Below, piece after piece: positions 1 to 8,044 of a DNA stretch of 42,837 bases. The notes under the pieces are model-generated. The model had not been told where the DNA came from, searched no databases, and worked only from the letters and a program-made list of their open reading frames with translations. A program made the translations under genes and the position numbers. Each line of letters opens with the position of its first letter. The first letter of the stretch is position 1. The DNA comes from an uncultured Lachnospiraceae bacterium. Its GTDB lineage: Bacteria > Bacillota > Clostridia > Lachnospirales > Lachnospiraceae. Where the stretch lies: the NCBI GenBank assembly GCA_910579685.1, contig CAJTVN010000036.1, positions 1-42,837 of the forward strand, written 5' to 3'.

Positions 1-93
1 GCACAGCCACATGGACATTGGACGGGCAAGCCGGCATGAGTATGCAGGGCGATAGCCCGGAATACGAATACCGGCGGCGATTGCAGGTGCAAT

Positions 94-144
94 CGGCTTT
101 CATGCGCGGCGGTACGCAGCGCCAGCGGCTTTCATGCGTGGTGG
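94..144. repeat. Imperfect 19-base direct repeat
   Basis: CGGCTTTCATGCGyGGyGG occurs at 94-112 and again at 126-144, with two C/T differences. It is directly followed by the hairpin at 146-162. The role is unknown; it may be part of an intergenic repeat family. Confidence 0.5.
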
Positions 145-177
145 AGCGCCGCAAAGCGGCGCATGAATGTTTAGACA

Positions 178-220
178 AAAGCCCCATGGGAAACAATTTC
201 AGTGTCCTCCACAGGGCTTT
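178..220 (-). terminator. Possible weak terminator after the binding-protein gene
   Basis: AAAGCCC at 178-184 pairs with GGGCTTT at 214-220, with a few further pairs inside and a long loop. On the minus strand it follows the stop codon of the sugar-binding lipoprotein by about 40 bases. The T tract is poor, so this is a weak call. Confidence 0.3.
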
Positions 221-260
221 CATCGCTATGACCCGTTACAAGTCAATTCTATTTTAAGCT

Positions 261-1937
261 TTAGTTTCCATGTGTCTTCAGATACTCTTCGAGCTGCGCC
301 GACTGTTCGTTCTGCAGCGCGGTCATCTCGTCAGTCATCTCCAAAAGACCCGCATCCTCCAGATCCTTGATATAGGAATCCCAGCTGTCAACGGATTTGC
401 TTCCGCCGATCACGCTCCACATATATTCCTTGGAAATGTCTCCAACGTCCGTCCCCAGCTCGTTGTTCACCACATAAGCCGCAGGGTTCTTCTTCTCAAC
501 CAGCATCTTGGCAGCGTCACGACTGTTTGCGATTACCTTTTCAAACAGCTCGGAGGTCTCCTTTGAGTTGTCAATGTTGTATTCGTCTTTTCTCGCAAAC
601 AGATCCTGGAACAGCTTGATACCGATATTCTGCGTGTTATTCTCCTCGCTGTCGCCTGTTATGATAAATTCATAGGTTCCGTCGCCATTATCCTTATAGT
701 GCTCGCCCTCCACGCCAAATCTTCTGTGAACATAGTTCTCAGGCTGAGCCATGTCATCCCAGATCGCATAAGCCCTCTCCGGGTCAGAGCATACGTTTGT
801 GATACCGAAATAGCACCATGCCGGTACGGAGCAGGGATTATCCTGCGGGTTGCCGTTGTCTCCCTTCACCATGTCAATGGGTACCCACTTCGCATCCGGA
901 TTGGTTGCATAGAAGGACTTCATGGTGCCGTTGGAGGGATTGTTGTAATTTACCCAGCTGTAAGTTACGCCAAAGCCGCCGTTAGCCATCTCCTCGTCTC
1001 TGTCCGTATCGGTGATGATGTTGGGTGTGATCACGCCGTCCGCATAGAGCTTGGCAACTCTCTCAAGCCAGATTCTGCGGTCTTCCGTAGCCGCGCCATA
1101 TACATAGGTTCCGTCCGCTTTCCTCACAAAGCCGTCTTTTCCATAACCCTCGCCGCTTCCCTGAATCCAGGGCCAGAAGCTTCTGATATCGTAACCGTCC
1201 CCGCCAAGTCCGTAGGTGTCCTTCACGCCGTTTCCGTCAGGATCGTCATTGGTAAAGGCATAAAGCACGTCTTCCAGCTCGTCAAGCGTGGTGGGAACCT
1301 GCAGTCCCAGGTTATCCAGCCAGTCCTGTCTGATCCAGAGCGTCTCACAACAAGGCTCAGCCACATCGCCGGGAATCCTGTAGATCGCGCCGTCGTCGCT
1401 GGCCGCATAGAACAGAACAGTGGGATCCACATCATTATAGTAGTCACGCATAACCGTGTATTTCTCCATATAAGGAGCCACGTCTACCAGCAGTCCCGCA
1501 TCAACCCACTTTACAAAGTCCTCCTCCATGTTCCACCACCAGATGATATCCGGTCTCTGTGTCTCATCCGTCATCAGCAGCGTGATCTTTGCCGTCGCAT
1601 CCGACCATCCGGGCAATGCCACAACGGTGATATCCAGATTGTAGCGTTCCTCCAGCCACTGCTCGATCTGGCTGTCCGGCTGGGTATAGCCCTGCAGACA
1701 TACCACAGTCATCCTCATGGTTTCCGACTGGTTCAGCACGTCGATCTTTTCATCGGAAACCGGCGTTTCCGTTTCCGCTCCCGCATCCGCACTCTCCTTC
1801 TGCTCTGAGCCGGATGCTTCCTGTCCGGCTGCCGCACCCTGATCCGCAGCTCCCTTGTCGGAACCGCCGCCGCAGCCTGCCAGCATTCCCACCGCCATCA
1901 CTGCCGATAACAAAAGTGCCACTATTCTTTTCTTCAT
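261..1937 (-). CDS. Carbohydrate ABC transporter substrate-binding lipoprotein
   Basis: This 558-residue protein is an extracellular solute-binding protein of the LplA-like group used by CUT1 sugar importers. It captures a saccharide outside the membrane and hands it to the two permeases encoded just upstream in the same operon. The N-terminus has a lipoprotein signal: a basic MKKR start, a hydrophobic stretch and the lipobox LAGC with the lipidated Cys at residue 22. A Gly/Ala/Glu/Ser-rich linker (about residues 23-65) follows, then a large two-lobed binding domain. The length fits the LplA group, which is larger than classical maltose-binding proteins. The start has a strong GGGAGG site. 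No ATPase is encoded nearby, as is usual for this group, which shares an MsmX-like ATPase encoded elsewhere. The exact sugar cannot be read from sequence. Confidence 0.9.
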   Translation of the reverse strand: MKKRIVALLLSAVMAVGMLAGCGGGSDKGAADQGAAAGQEASGSEQKESADAGAETETPVSDEKIDVLNQSETMRMTVVCLQGYTQPDSQIEQWLEERYNLDITVVALPGWSDATAKITLLMTDETQRPDIIWWWNMEEDFVKWVDAGLLVDVAPYMEKYTVMRDYYNDVDPTVLFYAASDDGAIYRIPGDVAEPCCETLWIRQDWLDNLGLQVPTTLDELEDVLYAFTNDDPDGNGVKDTYGLGGDGYDIRSFWPWIQGSGEGYGKDGFVRKADGTYVYGAATEDRRIWLERVAKLYADGVITPNIITDTDRDEEMANGGFGVTYSWVNYNNPSNGTMKSFYATNPDAKWVPIDMVKGDNGNPQDNPCSVPAWCYFGITNVCSDPERAYAIWDDMAQPENYVHRRFGVEGEHYKDNGDGTYEFIITGDSEENNTQNIGIKLFQDLFARKDEYNIDNSKETSELFEKVIANSRDAAKMLVEKKNPAAYVVNNELGTDVGDISKEYMWSVIGGSKSVDSWDSYIKDLEDAGLLEMTDEMTALQNEQSAQLEEYLKTHGN

Positions 1938-2055
1938 GGTATTCCTCCCTTAAAAAATAATATTTTTATTTTTAATGCGGGCTTTTTTATAAGGCTCTTA
2001 AAGCCCGCACATAAAAACCGTTAACCTTCCACGCCGCATCTCCCGTCATGCAAAG

Positions 2056-2947
2056 TCAGCCTTTCACGCCTCCGATCATAACGCCCTTCACAAAGTACTT
2101 CTGAACGAAGGGATATACGCACAGGATGGGAACCGTTGCCACCACCACGGATGCCGATTTGATCGTGGCCGCAGTAACGTTGGTAGCCGCCGCCACCGAC
2201 ACGCCGGCCGACTGCATGGCCTGGTTGGTGTTGGTGAGCATATAGCGGAGCACCGCCTGCAGCGCCCATCTCTCTTTTGTATTAATATAAAGCACGGTCG
2301 AGAAGTAATCATTTCCAGTATCCGACCGCCGTAAACAGCGCGATGGTCGCGATGGTTGCCTTGGAAAGCGGAAGAATGATCTTCCAGAATACCGTAACCT
2401 CCGTAGCCCCGTCGATCTTCGCCGACTCCTCCAGGCTCTCCGGCAGCGACTGGAAAAAGCTCTTCATAATGATAACGTTGTAGGCACTCACAAGTCCCGG
2501 CAGGATCAGAGACAGGCGGTTGTCAATCAGGCCCAGATTTTTCATCAGTAAATATCCGGGGATCATACCGCCGGAAAACAGCATGGTGAAGAGCACCAGA
2601 AGCAGCATGGCCTTGGAAAAGGGCAGGTACTTTTTGGAAAGAGGATATGCCGTGGTCGCCGTGAACAACGTCCCGAAAAAGGTTCCGGATAATGTCACCA
2701 ATATTGTCGTAAAGTAGCCGCTCCAAATGGAAGGATCATTAAATACCTTGGCATAGGTTTCCAGGTTAAAGCCCTTGGGCCAGAGGAACACGCCGCCCTT
2801 CGCGGTGGCCTCCACGGAGCTTAAGGACATCATGATCACATGCCAGAACGGATACACCATGACGATGCAGAGCAGTGTAAAAAATATGTAATTAAATATG
2901 CTGAAAGCGATTTCAGGTTTGCCTCGTTTAATTGCCTTATGTTGCAT
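2056..2947 (-). pseudogene. Sugar ABC permease (LplC-like), interrupted by a one-base frameshift
   Basis: This is a CUT1 inner-membrane permease of the LplC/YtcP type, partner of the upstream LplB-like permease. The first frame (2309-2947) encodes 212 residues with about five membrane spans and the start of the conserved ATPase-contact loop (ESAKIDGATE near residue 180). It stops after AVGYWK. The expected continuation, DYFSTVLYINTKERW followed by the usual family C-terminus ending MIGGVKG, is found in the next frame, down to 2056. Removing one A from the AAA run (TTT at 2312-2314 on the plus strand) restores one open frame of about 296 residues. The start at 2947 has a GGAGG site. Either the gene is freshly inactivated, or the read carries an indel, or the cell slips at this point. 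Both flanking partners are intact, which favours a recent mutation or an error. Confidence 0.8.
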
Positions 2948-2962
2948 TTTTCCACTCCTCCC

Positions 2963-3910
2963 TTAATACAGACCTTCGTTTCCGGTCTTCTTCGCAATCT
3001 GGTTTACAACAACGATCAGGATAAACGCCACCACGGATTTGAACATACCGGCCGCCGTACTGAAGGAGTAATCCGCATTCTCAATACCCATTCGGTACAC
3101 GTACGTATCAATGATATCCGCAACGTCATACACATGTGTGGAGTACAGCATGAAGATCTGATCGAAACCGGCGTTGAGAATATTTCCGCAGTTCATAATG
3201 AAGCAGACAACAATGGTCGGGACAATGGACGGGAGGGTGATGTTCAGCGCCTGTTTCCACTTTCCGGCCCCGTCTATGGAAGCCGCCTCATAAAGCTGCG
3301 GGTCAATACCGCTGATCGCCGCAAAATACAGGATGGTTCCCCAGCCCATTCCTTTGTAGATATCCGTGATGATCAGCATCGGCACGAACAGCTTGGGATT
3401 TGTCAGCACCATAACTCTCTGGCCCGTAATCTGGTATATAAACTGTGTGATCAGGCCGTTATCGGGATCCAGAAGGGTCATGATGATACCGGCCAGGATA
3501 ACCCAGGAAATAAAGTGCGGAAGGTACAGAAGCGTCTGGGAGACCTTCTTAAATTTGAGGCTCCTCATCTCGTTCATCATCAGCGCAAGAATGACCGGAA
3601 TCGGGAATCCGATGATCAGCTTCAGCAGGCTGATGACCACAGTGTTGCGCAGAACCGGGATAAACGACCGTTTGGAAAACAGCTTGATAAACTGGTCGAA
3701 TCCCACCCATGCGCTCTTTGACGGATCATACTGATTGTAATCCATGAAAGCGATCTTTAATCCGTACATAGGCGCATACTTAAATACCGCAAAAAATATA
3801 ATTCCGGGGATCAGCAGGAAATACAGCCACCGGTATTTCACCATATCCTTCCACGTTTGCCGGCATCTTGCCCCAAAATCCACAGGCGCCTGTTTTTTAC
3901 TTACTGCCAT
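2963..3910 (-). CDS. Sugar ABC permease (LplB/UgpA-like)
   Basis: A CUT1-type carbohydrate permease of 315 residues, first gene of the importer operon. It carries about six membrane segments and the conserved cytoplasmic EAA loop (YEAASIDGAGKW) that docks the ATPase. The N-terminus opens with a hydrophilic stretch before the first span (WLYFLLIPGIIFFAVFKYAPMY region). I start it at the ATG at 3908-3910 (MAVSKK) because GGAGAGG lies just upstream; a longer open frame to 3958 lacks a good site. It forms the membrane channel together with the frameshifted LplC-like protein encoded 15 bases downstream. The operon is probably controlled by the adjacent LacI regulator. Confidence 0.9.
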   Translation of the reverse strand: MAVSKKQAPVDFGARCRQTWKDMVKYRWLYFLLIPGIIFFAVFKYAPMYGLKIAFMDYNQYDPSKSAWVGFDQFIKLFSKRSFIPVLRNTVVISLLKLIIGFPIPVILALMMNEMRSLKFKKVSQTLLYLPHFISWVILAGIIMTLLDPDNGLITQFIYQITGQRVMVLTNPKLFVPMLIITDIYKGMGWGTILYFAAISGIDPQLYEAASIDGAGKWKQALNITLPSIVPTIVVCFIMNCGNILNAGFDQIFMLYSTHVYDVADIIDTYVYRMGIENADYSFSTAAGMFKSVVAFILIVVVNQIAKKTGNEGLY

Positions 3911-3997
3911 TTCACTCTCTCCTCTCCTTTTTGCTCTTTTGAGATTTATGCAATGCACTATTTTGCATGATCATTGTGCATTTTTTATAATATTTCA

Positions 3998-4039
3998 ACG
4001 ATTATATAAAATCGTGCATCTTATGCATTCTTTAATGCA
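3998..4039. promoter_or_regulatory. Cluster of inverted repeats and TGCA boxes upstream of the ABC importer operon
   Basis: Three inverted repeats sit close together: ACGATT/AATCGT at 3998-4003 and 4010-4015 with a 6-base spacer, TGCAT/ATGCA at 4015-4019 and 4023-4027, and TGCATT/AATGCA at 4024-4029 and 4034-4039. More TGCA words follow between 3954 and 3980. On the minus strand they precede the importer operon and lie in an AT-rich stretch that could hold its promoter. They are plausible operators for the neighbouring LacI-family regulator, but no binding is shown. Confidence 0.4.
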
Positions 4040-4063
4040 TTCCAGACATCACTTCTCCTCCAC

Positions 4064-4094
4064 GAAAAAATCCGGAGCATCGCGCTCCGGATTT
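4064..4094 (-). terminator. Rho-independent terminator after the LacI-family gene
   Basis: A perfect 11-bp stem (AAATCCGGAGC at 4068-4078, GCTCCGGATTT at 4084-4094) with a 5-base loop runs into a T tract on the minus strand. It ends the regulator transcript and insulates it from the importer operon. Confidence 0.85.
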
Positions 4095-4165
4095 CATCCC
4101 GTTTTCCCTGTCTGATTTATTTTCTTTCAGGGTGCGTATTCTCTTATCATGGCGCAAACGCCGGC

Positions 4166-5185
4166 TCAGCCTCCGGAAGATTTGCGCAGAATAATCTCCC
4201 CGTAAACCATAATTTTCTCATAAGGCGCCCCGGGATATTTCATCCGCCACAGAAAACACTGCACCATCCGCCTTCCAAGCCACTTGGCATCCACATTCAC
4301 CGTGGTAAAAAAGGGATCCAGCATTCCCTCCTCGTCATTGTCAAAGCCGGTAACTGCCACGTCCTCAGGCACCCGGATTCCCTTTGTGCGCAAGGCCTGG
4401 GTGAGAACCTTGGCAATGGAATCGTTTCCGCAGACCACCGCCTGCGGCAGTCCCTGATAGCCCTCCACAATCGCCGAGAAGGTATCCGGTTCATAAAAAT
4501 GATCACTCTGGGCATCCGGAATCACGATCGACGGGTCAATCACAAGACCCGCCTTCTGCATGGCATAGAGATAACCGTCAAAACGATCCTTCATGGTCTC
4601 ATATACGCTGCTGTTCTCATTCAGAAAGCCAATCCGTTTCATCCCCTGGCCAATCAGGTGCCGGGTAAGCTGAGCGACTGCATGGAAGCTCTCCATCTTC
4701 ACGATATCGCCAATTGGCTCCTCCCCTTGTGCATAATTGTCAAGCAGATACACTTCGATTCCCTTGCTCCGGATCTGCTTCAAATATTCCGTATCCAGAA
4801 GATTCACGCAGAAGACCGCATGGATCTCTTCGTTCAGGCCCAGCGGAAGGCGCAGGGCCTCCTCGTCCTGACGTGTGACTACCGCCACCTGCGTCTGACA
4901 GTTATGGCGGCTGGCCTCCTCCGATATCCCGCTGATCACCTTATCCCAATAGACGGCCACGTCCGCCTTCCTCAGAATCATAATCCGGTATACCGTATCC
5001 CTCTCATTTTCCTCCGGCTCCCCTTCCGGAATACCCAGCCTGGAATACCCAAGGCTCTGCGCATACTTTACAATCATTTCCCTGGTCTGGGGCGCCACCA
5101 TATCATTCCCCTTGAGCGCCATGGAAACCGTATTTCTCGAAAAGCCAAGCTCCTTTGCGATACGCTGAATTGTTATCTTTCCCAT
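4166..5185 (-). CDS. LacI-family transcriptional regulator
   Basis: A 339-residue DNA-binding repressor or activator. The N-terminal LacI helix-turn-helix is clear (residues 3-25, ITIQRIAKELGFSRNTVSMALKG), followed by a periplasmic-binding-protein-like sensor domain (about 60-335) ending in the conserved AVTGFDNDEEG segment. The start at 5185 (MGKITIQ) is chosen because the helix-turn-helix should sit at the very N-terminus and because TGAGGAGA precedes it; the open frame runs 31 codons further upstream without support. It sits directly upstream of the sugar importer operon in the same direction and is the obvious regulator of it. Its own promoter carries a palindrome overlapping the -35 box, suggesting autoregulation. 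Confidence 0.93.
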   Translation of the reverse strand: MGKITIQRIAKELGFSRNTVSMALKGNDMVAPQTREMIVKYAQSLGYSRLGIPEGEPEENERDTVYRIMILRKADVAVYWDKVISGISEEASRHNCQTQVAVVTRQDEEALRLPLGLNEEIHAVFCVNLLDTEYLKQIRSKGIEVYLLDNYAQGEEPIGDIVKMESFHAVAQLTRHLIGQGMKRIGFLNENSSVYETMKDRFDGYLYAMQKAGLVIDPSIVIPDAQSDHFYEPDTFSAIVEGYQGLPQAVVCGNDSIAKVLTQALRTKGIRVPEDVAVTGFDNDEEGMLDPFFTTVNVDAKWLGRRMVQCFLWRMKYPGAPYEKIMVYGEIILRKSSGG

Positions 5186-5210
5186 CACAATCTCCTCACA
5201 TTCTGTGATG

Positions 5211-5255
5211 AGTATAGCACAGCGCCCAGAAAAACGCAATAATTGCACGTTCAAT
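5211..5255 (-). promoter_or_regulatory. Promoter and operator of the LacI-family gene
   Basis: On the minus strand a -10 TATACT (5211-5216) and -35 TTGCGT (5234-5239) are spaced by 17 bases, with the start codon about 25 bases downstream of the -10. Two palindromes overlap the -35: GCAAT-A-ATTGC (5236-5246) and ATTG-C-ACGT-T-CAAT (5242-5255). The second has the central CG expected of LacI-family operators. Confidence 0.6.
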
Positions 5256-5303
5256 TCAGCAAAAACGCACGAATGCACAAAGAATTCTGACTTTTTTAAT
5301 GCA

Positions 5304-6071
5304 TTATTTCAGATAATTTACCAGCAGAATCGCCACGCCCAGCACTGTCAGGATCACGCCCGTGACCCGGTTCAGTGTCACCGCACTTGCCTTATTTGCA
5401 AACCGGGCCGCAACTCTCGCCCACAGCAGGGTGGACGCCACGCAGAAAACGAGACATGCCACATCCGGCATCCCGCCGATGGCAAAGTGGCTGCAGGCCC
5501 CCGTAAATGCCGTGAACGCCATGATAAAGACGCTGGTTCCAACAGCGGTTTTCAGCTCATAGCCGAGAACACTGGTGAGCAGCAACAGCATCATCATACC
5601 GCCTCCGGCACCCACAAAGCCGCAGATGAATCCCACCACAATCCCGCTTACGGCCGACTGAACGATTCTCTTTTTCACGCTGACGCCCGCCATGGATTCC
5701 TTTGTGGTCATGACCGGCTTCACAATAAACTTGATACCCAGCAGCAGCGTCATGAACATGGAAAAACTCCCCATGGTGGTATTGGGTACAAGACTTGCCA
5801 CCCAGCTTCCCACCAAGGTAAAGGCGAGAACCGCCGCCATCATCACCAGGCCGTTACGGATATCCAGATTTTTATTCTTCCCGTAGGTGTAGGCGCTGAC
5901 CGCACTGGCAAGGACATCGCTGGCAAGAGCGATTCCCACCGCCTCATAGGCCGGAACCCCCAGAAAAGTGATCAGCATGGGGCTGATCACCGCAGCGGCG
6001 CTCATCCCCGCAAATCCCGTGCCAAGGCCGGCCCCGATTCCCGCAATAAAACAGATCAAAAGCTTGTACAT
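5304..6071 (-). CDS. TauE/SafE-family membrane permease (putative sulfite/anion exporter)
   Basis: A 255-residue polytopic membrane protein of the TauE/SafE (old DUF81) family, proposed to export sulfite, sulfoacetate or related organosulfur anions. About eight hydrophobic segments are visible in two related halves, each with the Gly-rich family signature: GIGAGLGTGFAGMSAAAV at the N-terminus and GFICGFVGAGGGMMML near residues 145-160. Its start overlaps the end of the upstream MarR gene by 16 bases, so the two are translated together and the regulator probably controls the exporter. The substrate cannot be assigned from sequence. Confidence 0.85.
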   Translation of the reverse strand: MYKLLICFIAGIGAGLGTGFAGMSAAAVISPMLITFLGVPAYEAVGIALASDVLASAVSAYTYGKNKNLDIRNGLVMMAAVLAFTLVGSWVASLVPNTTMGSFSMFMTLLLGIKFIVKPVMTTKESMAGVSVKKRIVQSAVSGIVVGFICGFVGAGGGMMMLLLLTSVLGYELKTAVGTSVFIMAFTAFTGACSHFAIGGMPDVACLVFCVASTLLWARVAARFANKASAVTLNRVTGVILTVLGVAILLVNYLK

Positions 6072-6514
6072 TCTTCCATTTCCTCCTTCAGATATTGATC
6101 CACGTTTCTGTGTATACGCTCGTTACATCTCTGCATCAGCTCCGCCTCCTCCCTGGAAATCCCGCGAAACATGACCTCCACGAATTTTTCCTGGGCCGCC
6201 CTGCCATCCGCTATGATCGCAAGAGCGTTGTCACAGATTTTGAGATGCGCCGTCTTTCGGTTTCCCCCGGCATATTCCCTGCGAAGATACCCCTTGGCCT
6301 CCAGGGTCTTAACAGAGGATGATACCTGAGACTTTGACAGATACCGGATCTCCACGATTTCTGTGGCCGTGTCATAAAGCGGATTGTTAGCCAGAAACAG
6401 TAAAATATCCAGTTCCATCCGGGTAAGATCATGTTTTTCACAGACTCGTTCCACGCATCTGGAATAAAGGGTTTTGACGGCGTTTTGATGTTCCCATAAA
6501 TTAAGTGGCAGCAT
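6056..6514 (-). CDS. MarR-family transcriptional regulator
   Basis: A 152-residue winged-helix regulator. The central helix-turn-helix and wing are seen at about residues 30-95, with the recognition helix in LSKSQVSSSVKTLEAKGYLRR and the basic wing GGNRKTAHLKI. Such proteins act as dimers and usually release DNA on binding a small ligand. The gene overlaps the TauE/SafE exporter that follows, and a GTTCT-N4-AGAAC palindrome lies about 25-40 bases upstream of its start, so an autoregulated two-gene transport operon is likely. AGAGGG precedes the ATG at 6514. Confidence 0.88.
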   Translation of the reverse strand: MLPLNLWEHQNAVKTLYSRCVERVCEKHDLTRMELDILLFLANNPLYDTATEIVEIRYLSKSQVSSSVKTLEAKGYLRREYAGGNRKTAHLKICDNALAIIADGRAAQEKFVEVMFRGISREEAELMQRCNERIHRNVDQYLKEEMEECTSF

Positions 6515-6538
6515 ATTTTTCCCTCTTTAACTCATTTT

Positions 6539-6552
6539 GTTCTTTTTAGAAC
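6539..6552. promoter_or_regulatory. Candidate MarR operator palindrome
   Basis: GTTCT (6539-6543) and AGAAC (6548-6552) form an inverted repeat with a TTTT spacer, 25 bases upstream of the MarR gene start. The position suits autoregulation. Confidence 0.45.
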
Positions 6553-6583
6553 TATTTTAGCGCAGTTTTCAAAAAAGTCAAGA

Positions 6584-6630
6584 CAAAAAATCCCGGGAGG
6601 CAGTTCTCAGGGAGAACGCCATTCCCGGGA
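6584..6630 (-). terminator. Terminator downstream of cutC
   Basis: TCCCGGGA at 6591-6598 pairs with TCCCGGGA at 6623-6630, with an inner GTTCTC/GAGAAC stem and short bulges. On the minus strand it is followed by six Ts, and it lies 15 bases after the cutC stop. Confidence 0.85.
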
Positions 6631-6644
6631 CGGCTGGCTTTAGT

Positions 6645-7439
6645 CTACATCGGGGCGCCGCAGAACGGCTCATGATGGTTTCGGTGCTCCTCCAATATTT
6701 TCTTCGCCTGCCCGACAATCCGTCCGTCTGTCCGGAAAACGCTGTACTCGCTCATGGCGGGAAGCCCCATGGGAACCCCCTCCTTGCGAAAGCGCATACC
6801 GCTGTCCAGCACCCGCTTGGCCGAGAGATGATAGCTGGCGATATCCGTCTGTTCCAGGAATTTTCGGATCACGTCCGGAGTCACTCCGGCACCCGCCATG
6901 ATATCAGGCCCGCCTTCCTTCCTTTGCTTCTCACAAAGGCGCTGCAGCAGCTCCATTCCTTCCAGACAGCTCCCCTGCTGGCCCGAGGTCAGGATCGTAT
7001 CAATGCCAAGCTCCGCCGCCTGCCCATAGGCCAAAAGCGGATCCCTGCACAGGTCAAAGGCCCGATGAAGCGTCACCTTCATCCCGTCCGCCTCCCTCAT
7101 CAGCTCTTTCATCTGTTCCATATCAAGGTCGCCGTCCGCCGTAAGGCATCCGATCACCACGCCTTCGGCTCCCGCTTCTTTAAAGAGCACGATTTCTCTC
7201 TTTATAATCGCAAGCTCATGATCCGTATAGAGAAAATCCCCGAACCGGGGACGCAGAAGCACCCGGATCGGAATACTGCTGTACTTTCTTATCTCCTCGT
7301 ACAGGGCAAGGCTCGGCGACGTTCCTCCTATCACAAGAGCCGCACACAGTTCCAGCCTGTCCGCTCCGCCGCCTGCCGCCTCCAGCGCCGATTCCGCACT
7401 GTCCACGCAGCATTCCAGTATATAGTTATTCCTGTTCAT
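6645..7439 (-). CDS. cutC: CutC-family protein (copper homeostasis family)
   Basis: A 264-residue TIM-barrel protein of the CutC family. Family signatures are easy to see: LECCVDSAESALEAAGGGADRLELC at the start (residues 8-32), the GGTSPS turn, IRVLLRPRFGDFLYTDHE, VTLHRAFDLCRDP and DTILTSGQQGS. CutC was first linked to copper tolerance in E. coli; the true biochemical activity is still uncertain, and a link to copper in this organism is not shown by its neighbours. It sits 15 bases downstream of spmB in the same direction with a GGAAAGGAAGG site before the ATG. A strong terminator follows. Confidence 0.92.
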   Translation of the reverse strand: MNRNNYILECCVDSAESALEAAGGGADRLELCAALVIGGTSPSLALYEEIRKYSSIPIRVLLRPRFGDFLYTDHELAIIKREIVLFKEAGAEGVVIGCLTADGDLDMEQMKELMREADGMKVTLHRAFDLCRDPLLAYGQAAELGIDTILTSGQQGSCLEGMELLQRLCEKQRKEGGPDIMAGAGVTPDVIRKFLEQTDIASYHLSAKRVLDSGMRFRKEGVPMGLPAMSEYSVFRTDGRIVGQAKKILEEHRNHHEPFCGAPM

Positions 7440-7454
7440 AAACCCTTCCTTTCC

Positions 7455-7982
7455 TTACATTGCGCCTGCCAGCACCACGCTTGCGATAATTCCCGCCAGC
7501 GTGGACAAAAGCGCTCCCGTCAGCGTATATCTGGTTTTTGTCACCCTGGCCGCCAGAAAATATACGCTCATAGTGTAAAAAATTGTCTCCGTGCAGCTCA
7601 TCATAATGGAGGTAATCAGCCCGATCCGGGAGTCCGTTCCATAATTCTTGAAAATATCCAGCACAAGCCCGGTTGCCGCCGAGGAGGAAAACATCTTGAT
7701 AAAGGAGAGCGGCACCAGCTCTGCAGGAAAATGGAAAAGATCCGACACCGGCCTGCACAGCCCTTCCAGGAACGACAGAAAGCCGGATGAGCGCAGCACT
7801 CCCACGGCAATCATGAGAGCGACCAGCGTGGGCATGATTCCCACCACGGTTTTGAACCCCTCCTTCGCTCCTCTCACAAAATCCTCATATACATTGCATT
7901 TATTGATAATCCCGTAGGCGATAATATAAAAAATCAGCACCGGGATAATGATGTTGGATAGATTGGACAAAACCTGGGCCAT
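7455..7982 (-). CDS. spmB: Spore maturation protein B
   Basis: A 175-residue membrane protein with about five hydrophobic segments and the nucleoside-transporter-like gate fold typical of SpmB. Recognisable family motifs include GIMPTLVALMIAVGVLRSSG, FSSSAATGLVLDIF and GLITSIMMSCTETIFYTMSVYF. In Bacillus and Clostridium, SpmA and SpmB act together in spore core dehydration. Here no spmA is found: the gene just upstream encodes an unrelated ATPase, with only 62 bases between. The best Shine-Dalgarno (GGAGG) is about 19 bases from the ATG, further than normal, although a nearer AGGCAGG could serve. The protein itself looks complete. Confidence 0.9.
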   Translation of the reverse strand: MAQVLSNLSNIIIPVLIFYIIAYGIINKCNVYEDFVRGAKEGFKTVVGIMPTLVALMIAVGVLRSSGFLSFLEGLCRPVSDLFHFPAELVPLSFIKMFSSSAATGLVLDIFKNYGTDSRIGLITSIMMSCTETIFYTMSVYFLAARVTKTRYTLTGALLSTLAGIIASVVLAGAM

Positions 7983-8044
7983 GCGTTAAAACCTGCCTCG
8001 TTTCCTCCTTACAATATATGGCCTGCGGCCCCGCAGTATTCATT

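Larger units (their letters stand above)
1..260. other. Gene-free left edge
   Basis: I see no convincing gene here. Short open frames exist on both strands but none has a ribosome binding site or a recognisable protein. The stretch lies downstream of the binding-protein gene on the minus strand. It holds a 19-base direct repeat pair, a perfect 7-bp hairpin (GCGCCGC at 146-152, loop AAA, GCGGCGC at 156-162) and a weak terminator-like stem. Confidence 0.5.

Noticed and set aside
2840..3721. Plus-strand open frame of 293 codons opposite the permease genes
   Set aside because: Crosses two real genes on the other strand and has no start signal.
8024..8037. CTGCGG/CCGCAG inverted repeat after the ATPase stop
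   Set aside because: Loop of two bases and no T tract; unlikely to form a terminator.
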